In this document: positions 12,108 through 23,911 of the stretch, in pieces
Layout: every line of letters starts with the position of its first letter
Numbering within the stretch: position 1 is the first letter of the stretch
Assembly (NCBI GenBank): GCA_015501595.1
Contig: JADNRX010000012.1
Location: 186,001-250,000 of the forward strand
Direction of reading: 5' to 3'
Length of the DNA: 64,000 bases
DNA from: Hymenopellis radicata
Lineage: Eukaryota > Basidiomycota > Agaricomycetes > Agaricales > Physalacriaceae
Position numbers and translations under genes: made by a program
The notes under the pieces: model-generated
Told to the model about the DNA's origin: nothing
The model's input: only the letters and a program-made list of their open reading frames with translations
Database searches by the model: none

Positions 12108-12588
12108 GTCCTTTGACGAGCGAAATCGACTCTGGAGTGGTGAAGAGGCTGAGGCAAAGAGTCTGTTGACGTGACAGTTGGTCACAAGCGCGTGCCCACG
12201 CGTTTTTGGAAATGACGTACCGGTCCGAACATACCGAGCTTTTCCTTCCAAGCCACCATGTCCTGCTCTCCTCCATACATGGTAGAAATTCTCCTGTTCG
12301 TCTCCGTATCAGCCTTTGCACCCTCCAACCCAGGTTCTCTGGCCCGGGAGCCTGTTTCGGCTCATCCAACCGACAACATCGTCGCATGACTCTTGCTGGG
12401 GCTTCATTAACGAATCGTATCTATCGTATCTCTTGAGATACACGTAAATTTCAATTTATCCATTCTCGTGACTTGAATAGCTATCTTGTTTACGGTCGGG
12501 AAATCCACGGATAAACAACCGTCACGGGTCTCTTGCCCAAGTACTTATTTAATGAAAGGAAGAGCCGTTCCTTTTGCCTCAAACAGCC
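12108..12588. other. Divergent intergenic region, Mrc1 / DUF1479
   Basis: Shared upstream region of two divergent genes. Short ORFs here look like chance frames. No clear TATA box. Confidence 0.4.
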
Positions 12589-14240
12589 ATGTCTGCTACC
12601 CCCGCGCCTGACCACTTTAAAGAAATCAAGAAGGAAATTGCGGATTCCTACCCTGATTTCCAAGAACGCGCTACGCGCTCTTGGGCTGACATTCTTGGGG
12701 AACTCACTAAGGCGACTGAAGCTATCAAGAAAGGCGGTCCCAATGTACGTCTTCCTGTTGTTGGTCGACCTCATGAATGCTTATCAATAATACCAAGTAC
12801 ATACCACAAATCAACTTTGCAAATCTTGACAATCTATCTGCTGAGAAGTTGGTCGAAGTCAAGCGCAAAGGATGTGTTGTCGTCCGGGATGTTGTGGATG
12901 ACGCTCAAGCTCTTTCCTGGAAGAAATCACTTGAGGAGTTTGTGAAGGCCAATCCCGACGTTGACGGTAAGGCTGTCGTCTATACGTACTTACTTCCGTT
13001 CACATGCTCGTTCAGGCGTCCCGGAGGAAGATAAGCAATTCTTCCAGCTCTAGTAAGTTACTTACCTGCCAGGATACGATAAGGTAACCGTACTACTATT
13101 TGTAGTTGGACCAAGCCTCAAGTCGAGGCGCGCGCCCATCCCAACATGCTCGGTGTTCAATCCTGGTTGAACAACCTATACCACGGCAAACCGGGACAAG
13201 ACCTCACGGGCGTGGACCTGTCTACTCCCCTGAGCTACGCAGATCGTTTCCGTATTAGACACCCTGGAGTGGCCTGGGACAGGCATCCTCCCCACATTGA
13301 TGGTTTGTGTAACTTCGATGTGATCAGAAGCAACACCTGACGTCTTGCTTAGGCGGCTCAATCGAGCGATGGGAAGACCCTACTTTCCGTACATGCTTCG
13401 AGGACATATTGAACGGCAGCTGGCGCAAGCACGACCCTTTCGCCCTTGGCGGCCGTATCAGTGCCCGACACTCCATGTATCGTAGGCCCAACCAGGTTTG
13501 TCCACTCAATCCAACTATTCAAACTCTTTCTCACCTTCATCTTAGTCTTCCATCTTCCGGTCCTTCCAGGGATGGCTTGCAATGAGGTATATAAGCCGAT
13601 TCATATCTACTTTCATCAAGTTCACGTGTCGCATAGTGAAACGGCACCAACGCAAGGAACTCTGAAGCTCTTCCCAGACGTCTTGCTGTCCAACGCGTAT
13701 CTGATTCTTCGACCCTTCTTCCGGCCATTGGTGGCGACCGACTCACCCGTATTCTTGATGCGAAGAACTGGACCTTTGACATTTCATATGCCGATTTCCC
13801 TGGCATCGTTGCGACTAATGGAGGCTGGCATGGACCTCGTCCGACTCCGGAGATGCACCCGCATCTTCGTTTAGACGATACCATGACCTCCGTGCCCACG
13901 TCAACCCCGGCGACACTGTCTTCTGGCACTGCGATATGGTACACTCTGTCGAGCAAGAGCACACGGGCTCTGGAGACTCTGCTGGTACGTATTCAATTAT
14001 TCTCCGATAAGAGCTTCATACTAAATTTCTCAAGTCATGTATATTCCTGCTGTTCCCTTGACACCGATGAACAAGGCCTACATTGAGCGTCAACGAGAAA
14101 GCTTTGTCCAAGGCGTCCGCCCACCGGATTTCCCCGATACGACGAAGGACGAGAAAGACTTCATCGGTACAGGGAGAGTGGAAGACATCACGAACTTGTT
14201 GGGTAAACAGGCAATGGGCTTCCCCATCACTGTGGCTTGA
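12589..14240 (+). CDS. DUF1479 family putative Fe(II)/2-oxoglutarate oxygenase
   Basis: Matches the DUF1479 (YbiU-like) family of about 420-460 residues, thought to be cupin-fold non-haem iron oxygenases; substrate unknown. The start at 12589 gives MSATPAPDHFKEIKKEIADS. Ordered blocks are GCVVVRDVVDD, HPNMLGVQSWLNNLYHG, DRHPPHIDGGSIERWEDP with the HxD iron pair, GTLKLFPDVLLSNAYLILRP, FPGIVATNGGWHGPRP, then HVNPGDTVFWHCDMVHSVE with the distal His, and a tail ending QAMGFPITVA. At least five small introns are needed. Two frame changes have no intron: after RPFF near 13725, and in SVP before HVNPGD near 13896. Each is repaired by one extra C. It is likely an intact gene with sequence errors; a recent pseudogene is the alternative. 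Confidence 0.8.
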
Positions 14241-14691
14241 GGTGTGTAAACCATGCATGAGTGAAATGAAAGATGTATATATTTTCTACCGATAAATCCT
14301 GTGTCAATATGTGGGTGATGTCAACACCGAACTTCCTAGGAATGAATCTAGATGTGGCGTTCATTTGACTCGGCCATTCGCATGATCATGATGTTGAGAG
14401 GCAGCTATAAATAGGCAAGGAGCCCGTTATTCGCCTGCTCATTCTGCTGGCTGATTCTGAAGAAGTACTTAATCCCTTCCTATCCTTCAATTCGGGTAAA
14501 ACGGACGCTCCCCTTACAAACGTCGAACGTCGAAGCCGAGGCCGTCTCTACCGAAAACGGTTAATCCGTTGCCGAATTGCCTTTCTGAGACTGGCGGATG
14601 GTGCAAGTAAGCACCTATGCGTCATTCATGATCCATCCTCAACTCAAACCTCGCCACTCGTTTGCCTTTTTTTTTACCGAACTGACACTTG

Positions 14692-14700
14692 TATATAAAG
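14692..14700 (+). promoter_or_regulatory. TATA box of SNG1-like gene
   Basis: TATATAAAG, about 55 bp before the ATG at 14755. The ATG at 14709 would lie inside the expected pre-initiation distance, which favours 14755 as the start. Confidence 0.6.
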
Positions 14701-14754
14701 GGAGCGCCATGTTCTCTCAGACTCCAACCCGCTTATCCCCAAGCGTCAAAAACT

Positions 14755-16260
14755 ATGAGCGCCATGTCCTCTACTCATACTCTCCCGATGCACCACAAAC
14801 TCGGAAAAGCATCGGATTATCTCAGCAGAGCCCCTGTACACGACCCAGTTCACAGACGCGTCGAATGCGCGGGAACGCGCCCTCTTCTTCAAGATCCTCA
14901 TCGTCGGCTGCTTTGCGGTCGTCCTCGCCATTCTAACTGTCTTTAGTATATACTGGGGCGCTCTCTACAAGGTCCCAGCGTATCAACTGGACGGATGGCT
15001 CTTGAATTTCGACGACGGGGCGTCGGGACGGCAGTCACGCAAGGCGTACTTGCCTCGAACGGGCCTGCTAGTAGAATCCACTGGCACGAACAAACTGGTC
15101 TGGAGCAGATACCATTGGTACGCTGATCAGGGAACAGAGGGCTTGGGTTGCAATCGTCGGTATGTGCAACTTTTTTTTTTGACTGCTCATTTTGAGGCTC
15201 ATTTTTTTCTTTTGGCAGTCAACGCCGACGCGTCTTCAAACCTCCAGAGTGCAGGTGCCGACTATGACCCTACATCGGCCGTAACGGTCTACGGTGTGGA
15301 AGCTCGCAGTGAAAATGCTTACCGCACCATTATTCGCCCTGTCGCGGATGCCACTCTCCTGGCCATCTTCGACGCGTTCGCCGAGCAACGTGTGGCAAAC
15401 ATGTCTGCATCGACGTTCTCCTCCCTAGCCTCATCCGCACCCCAGGCCATATCGAAGCCATTATCATTCACGCTCATCAATCTTGCGCCCTTCGACATCC
15501 CCGTCGCCTCTGCCATCACCTTTGTGGGCCTCATCTACCTCCTCATCCTGGCCTTCTTCGTTGTGAACATCGGCTTGGCCGCCCGCGAAGAGTCAGGCAT
15601 CGAGAAGAAGCTGACCACCGCCAGTCTCGTCCGCGTGCGGCTGGTGTCTGTCTTCATTGCCTATTTCTTCATCAGCTTGTTCTACTCCCTCCTCAGTTTG
15701 GCTTTCCAAGTCGACTTTTCCAGAAAGTATGTCTCTTACCCTGTCACTGCCCTTCACCAGTCTGATCAACTATTCATTCAAAGATTCGGCCAATCTGGCT
15801 TCCTTGTGTTTTGGATGCTCAACTTTCTGGGCATGCTCAGCGTTGGTCTCGCCCTCGAAGCGATGCTCACTCTCCTCACGATCCGCTTTGTGCCCTTCTT
15901 CATGATCTTATGGATTATTTGTGAATCACTATTTTCTGTGTGTTTCAGTGGGATTGATTCTAATTTACCTTGCAGCGAACGTGTCGGTGTGCTTCATGCC
16001 TATCGAAGTCCTCCCTTCCATTTTCCGGTATGGCTACGTGATGCCGTTCTACAACGTCTCTGGTGCCGTTCGCACTATCCTCTTTGGAACTAAGAACCAA
16101 CGTAAGTGTATTTTAGCCCAAACTCGGCGTTACTGACGATATCGTCCCAGTTTCACTCCATTTCGGGATTCTCATCGCATGGTCTGCTGTCTCCATGATA
16201 ACTCTCCCGACCTTCCAGTGGTATAGAAGGAGAATCCTGCTCAAGTCAAGCGAAGACTGA
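14755..16260 (+). CDS. SNG1-like (DUF3533) multi-pass membrane protein
   Basis: DUF3533 proteins, typified by yeast Sng1 (nitrosoguanidine resistance), have one N-terminal membrane span, a large lumenal or extracellular part and a C-terminal block of about five spans. Here: N-terminus MSAMSSTHTLPMHHKLGKA, span FKILIVGCFAVVLAILTVF, the domain YDPTSAVTVYGVEARSENAY, then spans VGLIYLLILAFFVVNIGL, VSVFIAYFFISLFYSLLS and FLVFWMLNFLGMLSVGLAL, ending ILLKSSED. Four introns are visible in the C-terminal half. The N-terminal exon and the first span are out of frame by one base at the CCCC run 14831-14834; no plausible intron fixes this. Probably plasma-membrane or endosomal; role in resistance is by family only. 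Confidence 0.75.
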
Positions 16261-16475
16261 TAAAATTTACGACGAAATGACCTGTACAGTAGTATTTGTA
16301 TTGTTAGACATGTATACCAACCTAATATCTTATACTCCATCACGTACACCTGCTGCTACTCATGAATGCGAACTTTCTTCCGTGTGCACTGCTCGTTCCT
16401 GGACTCAGGGAAGCCTCACGTTCTCGACATACATCTACATAGTTGCGACTTCGTGACCATATCTACCTGTAGACC

Positions 16476-19400
16476 TCATATGGTTACGACCTCCTTCCTG
16501 ACAATCCCCTCCAATACGCTTAAAGCGCGTTCAAGCTCTCGAACAAGTCCATCTTCATTCAATTTTCGTAGTAGAAACTGACTGAAGGACTCTTCGACGA
16601 AATCGGGGTCTACAGGGTATCGGAGTACCATTCCGTCTAGATAGGCCTCTAACGGAAACTGTGTCACGTCGTTAGGTGGCCGTCGAGACCAGCGGAGAAC
16701 ATCCAGCATAACAGAAAGACATTCAGTCCAGGAAGGATGTGTTGGATCTAGCTCGACAAGTTGCACCACACGTTGTGTGTCCCTCATTACGGTAATGAAG
16801 GCAAGAACGACATTTCGAGGTTGGTAGAGATAGTCCAAAAGGAGTTGGCGCACTGTAGGCTTGAACAGCATGCTAGACCCACAGACATAAGCCTCCATGA
16901 TGGGCAACTCGGAATGTGGATAACCCAAGTTCTCAATCCATTCCGGAGCTGCTAATGGGATCCAGTCACCCTCAACAAAGATGTGGATGCCTTCCTCGCA
17001 TCCTCGAGACAGAGAGTGTGTCAAGATATCATAGAGGATAGAGACACTATGCATGAGCTCCATAAGTTCATGTCTTTGTGAGAGATGACTGCTAGTGAGC
17101 AGGCGAGATACAGAAACCGCGAAAAGTTTCTGTATCAAGGGGAAAGAAAAATGCTTCTTTGACTGCGAAAAATGGCGATAAATGTTAAGAACACGCGGAA
17201 GAGCGCCATTCAGTGGTGCGCAAATCAGGTCCGCGCTGGGCAATTCACGAACAAAGACACAGCTTTGCATGATTGCAAGAAGGAAATCGTACAGTGCACT
17301 CATAAAAGGAGAATCTTCAGTTAGACCATACGAAGATTTAGGAAGGAGACAGTCAGGCTCGCCAGTGCCGAAGTGGTACAAAGTACGACAAAGAAGTTCG
17401 ATGTGCCACCGGACATCCGATAGATCTAGGTTCGACGATGGACAGTCAGAGTTGATGGCGGTAAGGGCAAATCTACCGATGGTAAGGAGCGCATGCTCTC
17501 GTGGGATAGGTGAAATGACCATGCCACCATTACAAGCCAAAATCGGCATTTGCATCAAGTAGTCCCAGCGTGCAGGTGTGAAGGATGATGGTACACACGT
17601 TGAGTGCGCAGATATGAAATATCTCAAGTTCATTGGTGAGGGTACATGTACATCGTAAAAGAAGGTGCCTTCGTCTGGGAGCATGATGATCATGAGATGA
17701 GTGCATTCGGCAGCACTGAGATGTTGGCCACTAACGCGAAACGTTCCATGTGACACAGCAAGCTCAAGCATTTTCTTCCATAGAAGGGGATGAATTTGTG
17801 TATCATGGTGTGTGAGGAGGAAGTGAAGGAACTTGGAATGCATGGCGGGAGCCCAACAATCGTGGCGGAAAACCCACAGGACCGCTTGGATACGGGGATC
17901 ATCGATATCAGCATAGTCCATAACAGGAAGATAGTAGTTCAAGGGTGATGTATCGAACCGAATAATTCGAGATTTAACACTTTTCCAAATGGCTGAGAGG
18001 ACCACGGAAGAGCGAAAGACACGTTCTATGGTATTTCCTACACATTGGCGACCATGCGCCATGAGAACATGCCGTTTAGCCTGAGTCCAGCTGCTAATCA
18101 GCTGACCCATCGCCTCTTCCAGTTCTTGCGAGTTTGTCCAAGTAGCTTGGGCATGTTCCAGCACCGTCTCTGGAAGACCACCTATGGCTTGCAGTACGAT
18201 ACTGCGGACACTGGGGTTTGACGACATATGGAACAACCAATCCATAGCATCAACAGAGATGAAATCATATCTAGCATGCACCACCTCTGTTTCCGTCTCA
18301 AGCAGAGACTTCTGGCATGCAACAAAAGACTCTTCTGGTGTGGAAGAGGTCTGGGAAGCAGTCGACTTCGTAAGACAGCCGTGGACTCTTTGCCATGATA
18401 ATTGCGTAACGAAAATGATGATATGCGATATGAATTGAAGAAAATCACTGAGCGGTGTGTGGTATGGACACTGGGGAAGGAAAATTGGGATAGCGTTGCT
18501 GGCAAGATAAACAACGCATACAATGACGGTAATGACACCGATCGTCCATGCCAGCGAGATGTGTAGCGGAACGAAGAAGAGACAAAGCCCGCTGAGGAAC
18601 AGCATCAGGGATATGTGCATAACGATGGGAAGCATGCCGATGATGATGAGCACGCGCCAGCGTTCAAGCCCCATGAAACGAAATTGGCGAACATGGCTGC
18701 GAAGGCCGGCTGTCCCGGATGGAAGAGATACATAGTGATGTAGCCATTGCTTCACAAGGACGGCGGCGAGCGCAACGACCAAGGCGGCAGTGAGACTGAC
18801 AACCCAAAGGCCATTGATCCATACATCAATAGCATCGGGCATGAATTTTTGCGTGGGATTTATCGACAGATGGGTGATATTGGGAATGGAAGCGCCGCCA
18901 GCCATACTGAGCTGAATAGACGCGATATCATAGAGAATGAGGACAGACATCTCCGAGAAGTCTGCCTTCAAGTTCTGCGAAACTTGAACGAGGAATGAAG
19001 TAACGACGGCCGAGAAAAGACCCGCCTAGCGAAACGCCCATGAACAACTGTCGAATTGACAACAAAAATGAGAAACGTACAAACACGAGCATAACGTCAA
19101 GGCCTTCTCGAGACTGTCCAACCATAATCTCATCAAAAGCAGCCGCTTCTTCAACATATGTGCGCCATAAGCGCGCATTCGGCGCGGTTTCCTGGAAATA
19201 CGGATCCTCAGGAAATTTCTTCTCGTAGTCGTCGCTGAATATGGGCTGTGATACGCCAGGGAGAGTGGTGGCTTGCTTAAGCCCCATAATATGCCTGTCC
19301 GACTGCTCCGTGCCCAGCTGCTCTCCTAGGTGTCGCGTGGTTCGAGGTTGCTCGACATTTGGCTCTGGCGAGGCTTCAGGAAGAGCCGCCTGTGTGGTAC

Positions 19401-19530
19401 TGGCCGTCTCTTTGAGGTTCGAGTCGGAGCCTGATTGCCGAGGGTGTATATCTGGCATGGAGCGTATACTATAAGGCAGTAGTGGTGGTGTTGAAGAAAG
19501 TGATGGGACAGCTGAGGTTACGCAAGGCAT
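16476..19530 (-). CDS. DUF6535 membrane protein, copy 1
   Basis: Two exons: 19530-19081 and 19025-16476, joined by a 55-nt intron (GTACGT...CTAG), giving about 999 residues. The N-terminus is disordered and rich in S, T and P. The DUF6535 domain starts at ARLWRTYVEEAAAFDEIMVG, crosses the intron at MLVF/AGLFSAVVTSFLVQ, and continues with several membrane spans (for example VSLTAALVVALAAVLVKQWL, then two hydrophobic blocks around 18480-18640). The remaining 600 residues are helical and cytosolic-looking with no known domain. DUF6535 is a lineage-expanded family of unknown function in Agaricomycetes. A second member is at 61314-63459 with the same span-plus-long-tail design. Family confidence high, function unknown. 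Confidence 0.8.
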
Positions 19531-19611
19531 ATGTTACAATATGTTACAAGGGTACAGAAAAAATAACAGAGCATTGAGCAAAACTGAACTTTTGGTCCCA
19601 CATCGCTAGCA

Positions 19612-21800
19612 TCACGACCCAACCACCTCATACGGCGGCGGAACATCATCAACTGGTGCAGCCGCCTGCGACATGGTCCTCCTCCTCTGCCTTTCCCTCT
19701 CCCTCAACCTTCTATTCTCCTCCTCCAACTCTCGCACCCTTCTCTGCAACTCCGCCCCCTCACTCTCTACCTCCCCCACCCTGCGATTCAACCTCCTGCT
19801 CGCCCTCTCCGCCTCCTCCAAAGTCTCCCGGGGCACCATCCCAGCATTCGTCCGCTGAAGCGCCTCCAGCGACTCCGCCAGCTGCTCTACCTGCGTCCGA
19901 AGATCGCGGTTATCCTTAGCCAAGCTCTCGTTGATGTGCCTCTGTAGGTCCTCGTCCCCGCCTGTCAACGGCACCAAGTCCGCCGATTCGCGAAGTTCCC
20001 GTACTTGTGCACGCAACCGTTCCAGCTCCTCGGTAATTTCGTCCATGACCAGCTTCTGTACGTCGTAGTCCGTGTTACGCTCTTCCAAGTGCGTGATCAG
20101 GCTCTCCATCTTGACCTGTAAAAGCGTGTTCTCCTGCGTTAACTCCAGCCTGTTGATTTCGTGGTTATTCTTCAGCCGTGTCTGCATGTCCTCCGCTTGT
20201 CGAAGCTTGGTGCGCAAATTCGCGTTGTCCACGGCAAGTGAGTTGGATTTGTCCGAATGCATGCTCATGGAACGTCGTATAGAATGGCTCGCATTCCGGA
20301 GAGACAAACGAAGTTCACTGTTCTCAGTTACGAGCTCTTGCTGGGACATCTGCAGTTCGTGAAGCTGGCTCTGCAATGTGCTCCTTTCCTTCATTCGCAA
20401 TTGTTGCATCGATTCAAACTGGGAACGAAGAAGATCCAGTTCCTGAGATAATTCCAACTGTTGGCGTTCTTGAGGCGAGGGAAGTTGAGATGCACGCCGC
20501 TTCAATACAGGCTCTGAATCTATGAGAGTGATGGTACGAGAATAGAGCAATAGAACTAACTGTGTATTTCGGAGGCCGCGGAATCACTGCGAGTGACAAC
20601 GGACGTCCTGGTATTCCAGGGCAACGGTCGAGGGATGCTTATTCCAGCAAGAGTCTTGTATATCAAGAACAGAGCGAGAGCAAAATCATCCCGATTGAGG
20701 TGGCCCTTTAAAGTCGAATCAATGAGATCCCTAGACAACTCCGTTAGCAAATCGGGTAACAAAAATAGTGCACGCATACCAGATTTGTGCGAGTTCCTCG
20801 AAAGGCAGAGAAGACTGAAGCATAAAGGGAACAGCCTGATCTCCCTCGATGTATCCTCTCGCTTGCGAGTCGAGAACATTGAAGTACATATCGGCGTGTT
20901 TTTTGACTATGGGAGGAAGAGTCCAAGAGTCCAAATTCGCACTGGCTCGAATAAAGTAGAAGTCTGTCGTAAACGCGTTTGAAAGCACGTCCGGTTCCGG
21001 TTCCGGTAGTTTAGAGCTGCTAGCATCATCGCTGGTAGAGTGGCCCGCAGCCTGCTCGTAGAGATATGGAGGTATAGAGGGGGGAAGACTGGTGAAATGG
21101 CCTTCCAGCGTGCCATGTATGAGATACATTGCGATACTGAAATCGACCAAAGAGAAGTATCCGAGTCGCTGAGTATCTACTAGATCCCTAGAGGAATATT
21201 AGCCAGACAAGATGTGTATCAAAAGGCTGTTATACCAGATGCGAGAGAGAGTCTTTAGAGGGAGTTTCGACATCATCATAAGCTTCCATGCCTTGAGACC
21301 TGTAGAAGGCAACATGAGATGACAGTTATCAATTAGAAAGATTAATACCTTGTAGCCTGTCCTTCTCTGGACCTGCTCTCTCGAATATAGACACATACTT
21401 TGCTCTATTCAGAGCAGACAAAGAGGGGAGAATCAAGAACGCAGAACCAGAATCGACGGGTGTTTTCGCGTTATGAAAGTCAGCTAGCGGTCCTTCTGAG
21501 GGCAAGTAAGAAGCATGGCGATAAACATGTGTTCTTGAATCGTACGTTGCTCGATCAAGTCCTGTTGCACCGAGAAACCTCTCTGTGCCCATCCGATGAG
21601 CCGCACGGCCTTAGCCACTTCATCCGGGAGAGATAGGCCTTTTGTCCTTCATCCGCAATGTCCCATACGCGCGCCAATACGTCCGGCGGCAGGTCCGCAG
21701 GCTGAAATGCCTCGACCGCAGCATCTGCGCTGAGCGTATCAGACCCCTCACTTTGCAAAATCCCGTCGACCAGACGTGTCTCTTCAGGCGAAGACAGCAT
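19612..21800 (-). CDS. Ede1/Eps15-like EH-domain endocytic scaffold
   Basis: Early endocytic adaptor that binds NPF-motif proteins at the plasma membrane. The start at 21800 gives MLSSPEETRLVDGILQ. Three EH-type domains follow: EH1 with LPPDVLARVWDIADEGQ; EH2 with LPSLSALNRAKYVSIFERAG and DFSIAMYLIHGTLEG; EH3 with YFNVLDSQARGYIEGDQAV and DDFALALFLIYKTLAG. A long coiled coil covers 19700-20500 with heptads such as LRQAEDMQTRLKNNHEI. The C-terminus DVPPPYEVVGS carries a PPPY motif, a likely Rsp5/NEDD4 WW ligand. Length is about 650 residues, shorter than yeast Ede1; no UBA domain is seen. Six or more introns lie in the EH region. Pan1 is a less likely identity because its other regions are absent. 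Confidence 0.8.
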
Positions 21801-22088
21801 TGAAGTCAAAATGGTGAAGATAGTCTCATCCTAGGGTGACCTCCAGTCCGCAGGCTTGACAGTGGGAAACGAACAGCCTCACATACACAGGCCAGGGCAG
21901 GTGACGTCGGGGGCGCAATTCAAATCCCGGTGTCTTTACTCGGGCCGAGATCCGACGGCTATCTTATCAGTCCCAGCCAGCAACTGTACAGTTGTAGCCA
22001 CACAGTTTCGGCATCTGCCGGACAGTCCAGACGCTGGCAAAATCTTGTTCGTCGTCGCCATTCCCGCTCCCCTCAAGATTTCCACAAG

Positions 22089-23574
22089 ATGAGGTGAGTA
22101 TTGCCAAAACTTGTAACGATCTAGTTGGATGCTGATGTCGTTCTTACAGTCACCGTAAGGTCGGTATTATCGCTGCAGAAAAAAATGATCTGGTCTAATT
22201 CTCGACACAACACAGTACGAAGCTCCCCGTCATGGCTCTCTTGGTTTCCTCCCCAGAAAGCGGGCCGCCCGCCACCGTGGAAAGGTCAAGTCTTTCCCCA
22301 AGGTGCGTCCCAAAAATCGATTTTATTCGACATATCTCTCAAGTGTGCATTAGGACGACCCCAAGAAGCCTGTCCACTTGACTGCTGTGATGGGTTACAA
22401 GGCTGGCATGACCCACGTCGTCCGCGATCTTGACCGTCCTGGTTCCAGTGCGTACCCATCCTCCATTTTCGCCGTGAACGCGGTTTTAATTCGCATCTAT
22501 AGAGATGCACAAACGTGAAGTCGTCGAGGCCGTCACCATCATCGAGACACCACCCATGATTGCCGTTGGTGTCGTTGGCTATGTGGAGACTCCCCGCGGC
22601 CTGCGCACCCTCACCACCGTCTGGGCTTCCCATCTTTCCGACGAGATCAAGCGTCGGTTCTACAAGAACTGGTACCGTTCAAAGAAGAAGGCCTTTACCC
22701 GCTATGCTAAGAAGCACGCCGACGACAACGGCAAGTCCGTTACCCGTGAGCTTGAGCGTATTCGCAAATACTGCACTGTCGTCCGTGTCCTCGCCCACAC
22801 ACAGCTCCGCAAAACTGGCCTCACCCAGAAGAAGGCGCATCTCATGGAGATCCAGGTTAACGGTGGCTCTATTGCAGACAAGGTCGAGTTTGCGCACGGC
22901 CTGTTTGAGAAGCCCATCGAGGTTTCGTCTGTCTTTGAGCAGGATGAGGTTATCGATGTTATTGCTGTGACCAAGGGTCATGGTTTCGAGGGTGTCACCC
23001 ACCGATGGGGTACCAAGAAGCTGCCGAGAAAGACGCACAAGGGTCTCCGCAAGGTCGCTTGTATTGGTGCTTGGCATCCGTCCAAGGTCATGTTCTCTGT
23101 TGCTCGTGCTGGTCAAAGTACGTGTCTTGTTTCTCTCTTTGACTCAATCTAACACGTTTATAGACGGTTACCACCACCGTACTGAGATCAACAAGAAGAT
23201 CTACCGAATTGGTGGCGGCGAGGACGATGCCAACGCGTCGACCGACTCTGATATCACCAAGAAGACGATCACGCCTATGGGTGGCTTCCCCCACTACGGT
23301 GTTGTGAAGAACGACTTTTTGATGCTCAAGGGCTCAATTCCTGGTACCAAGAAGCGTGTCATTACTCTGCGCAAGTCGCTGATGGTGCACACTTCGCGTC
23401 GGGACTTGGAGAAGGTTCAACTGAAATTCATCGATACTTCGTCGAAATTCGGTGTATGTTCAAATCTGTATCTAATGGTTCTGTCTCTAACCACGTCTTT
23501 CACAGCACGGTTCCTTCCAAACCTTCGAAGAAAAGGCCGCGTTCCTTGGAACACTCAAGGCCCGGGCCGCATGA
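22089..23574 (+). CDS. RPL3: Cytosolic large-subunit ribosomal protein uL3
   Basis: Core 60S protein reaching the peptidyl-transferase centre. Near full-length match: [117 protein letters not shown], and the end [16 protein letters not shown]. Exon 1 is only ATGAG, spliced by GTGAGT to TCACCGTAAG; five further introns follow. Both tiny 5' exons are typical of basidiomycete ribosomal protein genes. No frame breaks were seen. Confidence 0.97.
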
Positions 23575-23911
23575 TTGTTTTTATAGTTACCTGGATATGC
23601 TGTTACACGTACTTTTATGCTATGTTTCATGCCATCGCTGTGTAATAACATTCCTGAATTCGTACTTGAGTGAGAAAAGCTCGGCTGCCTATTGGACACA
23701 ACATTTGGCTGCTCCGTTGAGGCCAAACAAGGGCGTCAGCTGCAAGTTCGCGATATTTTTCACAGACGCGTAACCAACGGTCAACCGCGCTCAAGGCTGG
23801 CGTGCCTGCGTTGCTGTCCTGTGAGTGCAGGTCTCGGTGAGCAAGGCGTTTATTCCATTTGTCTGGTCCTGACGGCGTTCAGGATGACTGCATTTCGTGG
23901 CGACATTATTT
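23575..23911. other. Intergenic region, uL3 / PPR gene
   Basis: Contains the uL3 3' untranslated region and the promoter of the PPR gene. An open frame overlapping the start of the next gene is a shadow. Nothing else seen. Confidence 0.4.

Noticed and set aside
21900..21950. T-arm-like sequence suggesting a tRNA
   Set aside because: No matching acceptor stem, D-arm or anticodon arm could be folded around it.
22679..23116. 145-codon minus-strand frame opposite uL3
   Set aside because: Antisense of a strongly codon-biased ribosomal protein gene.
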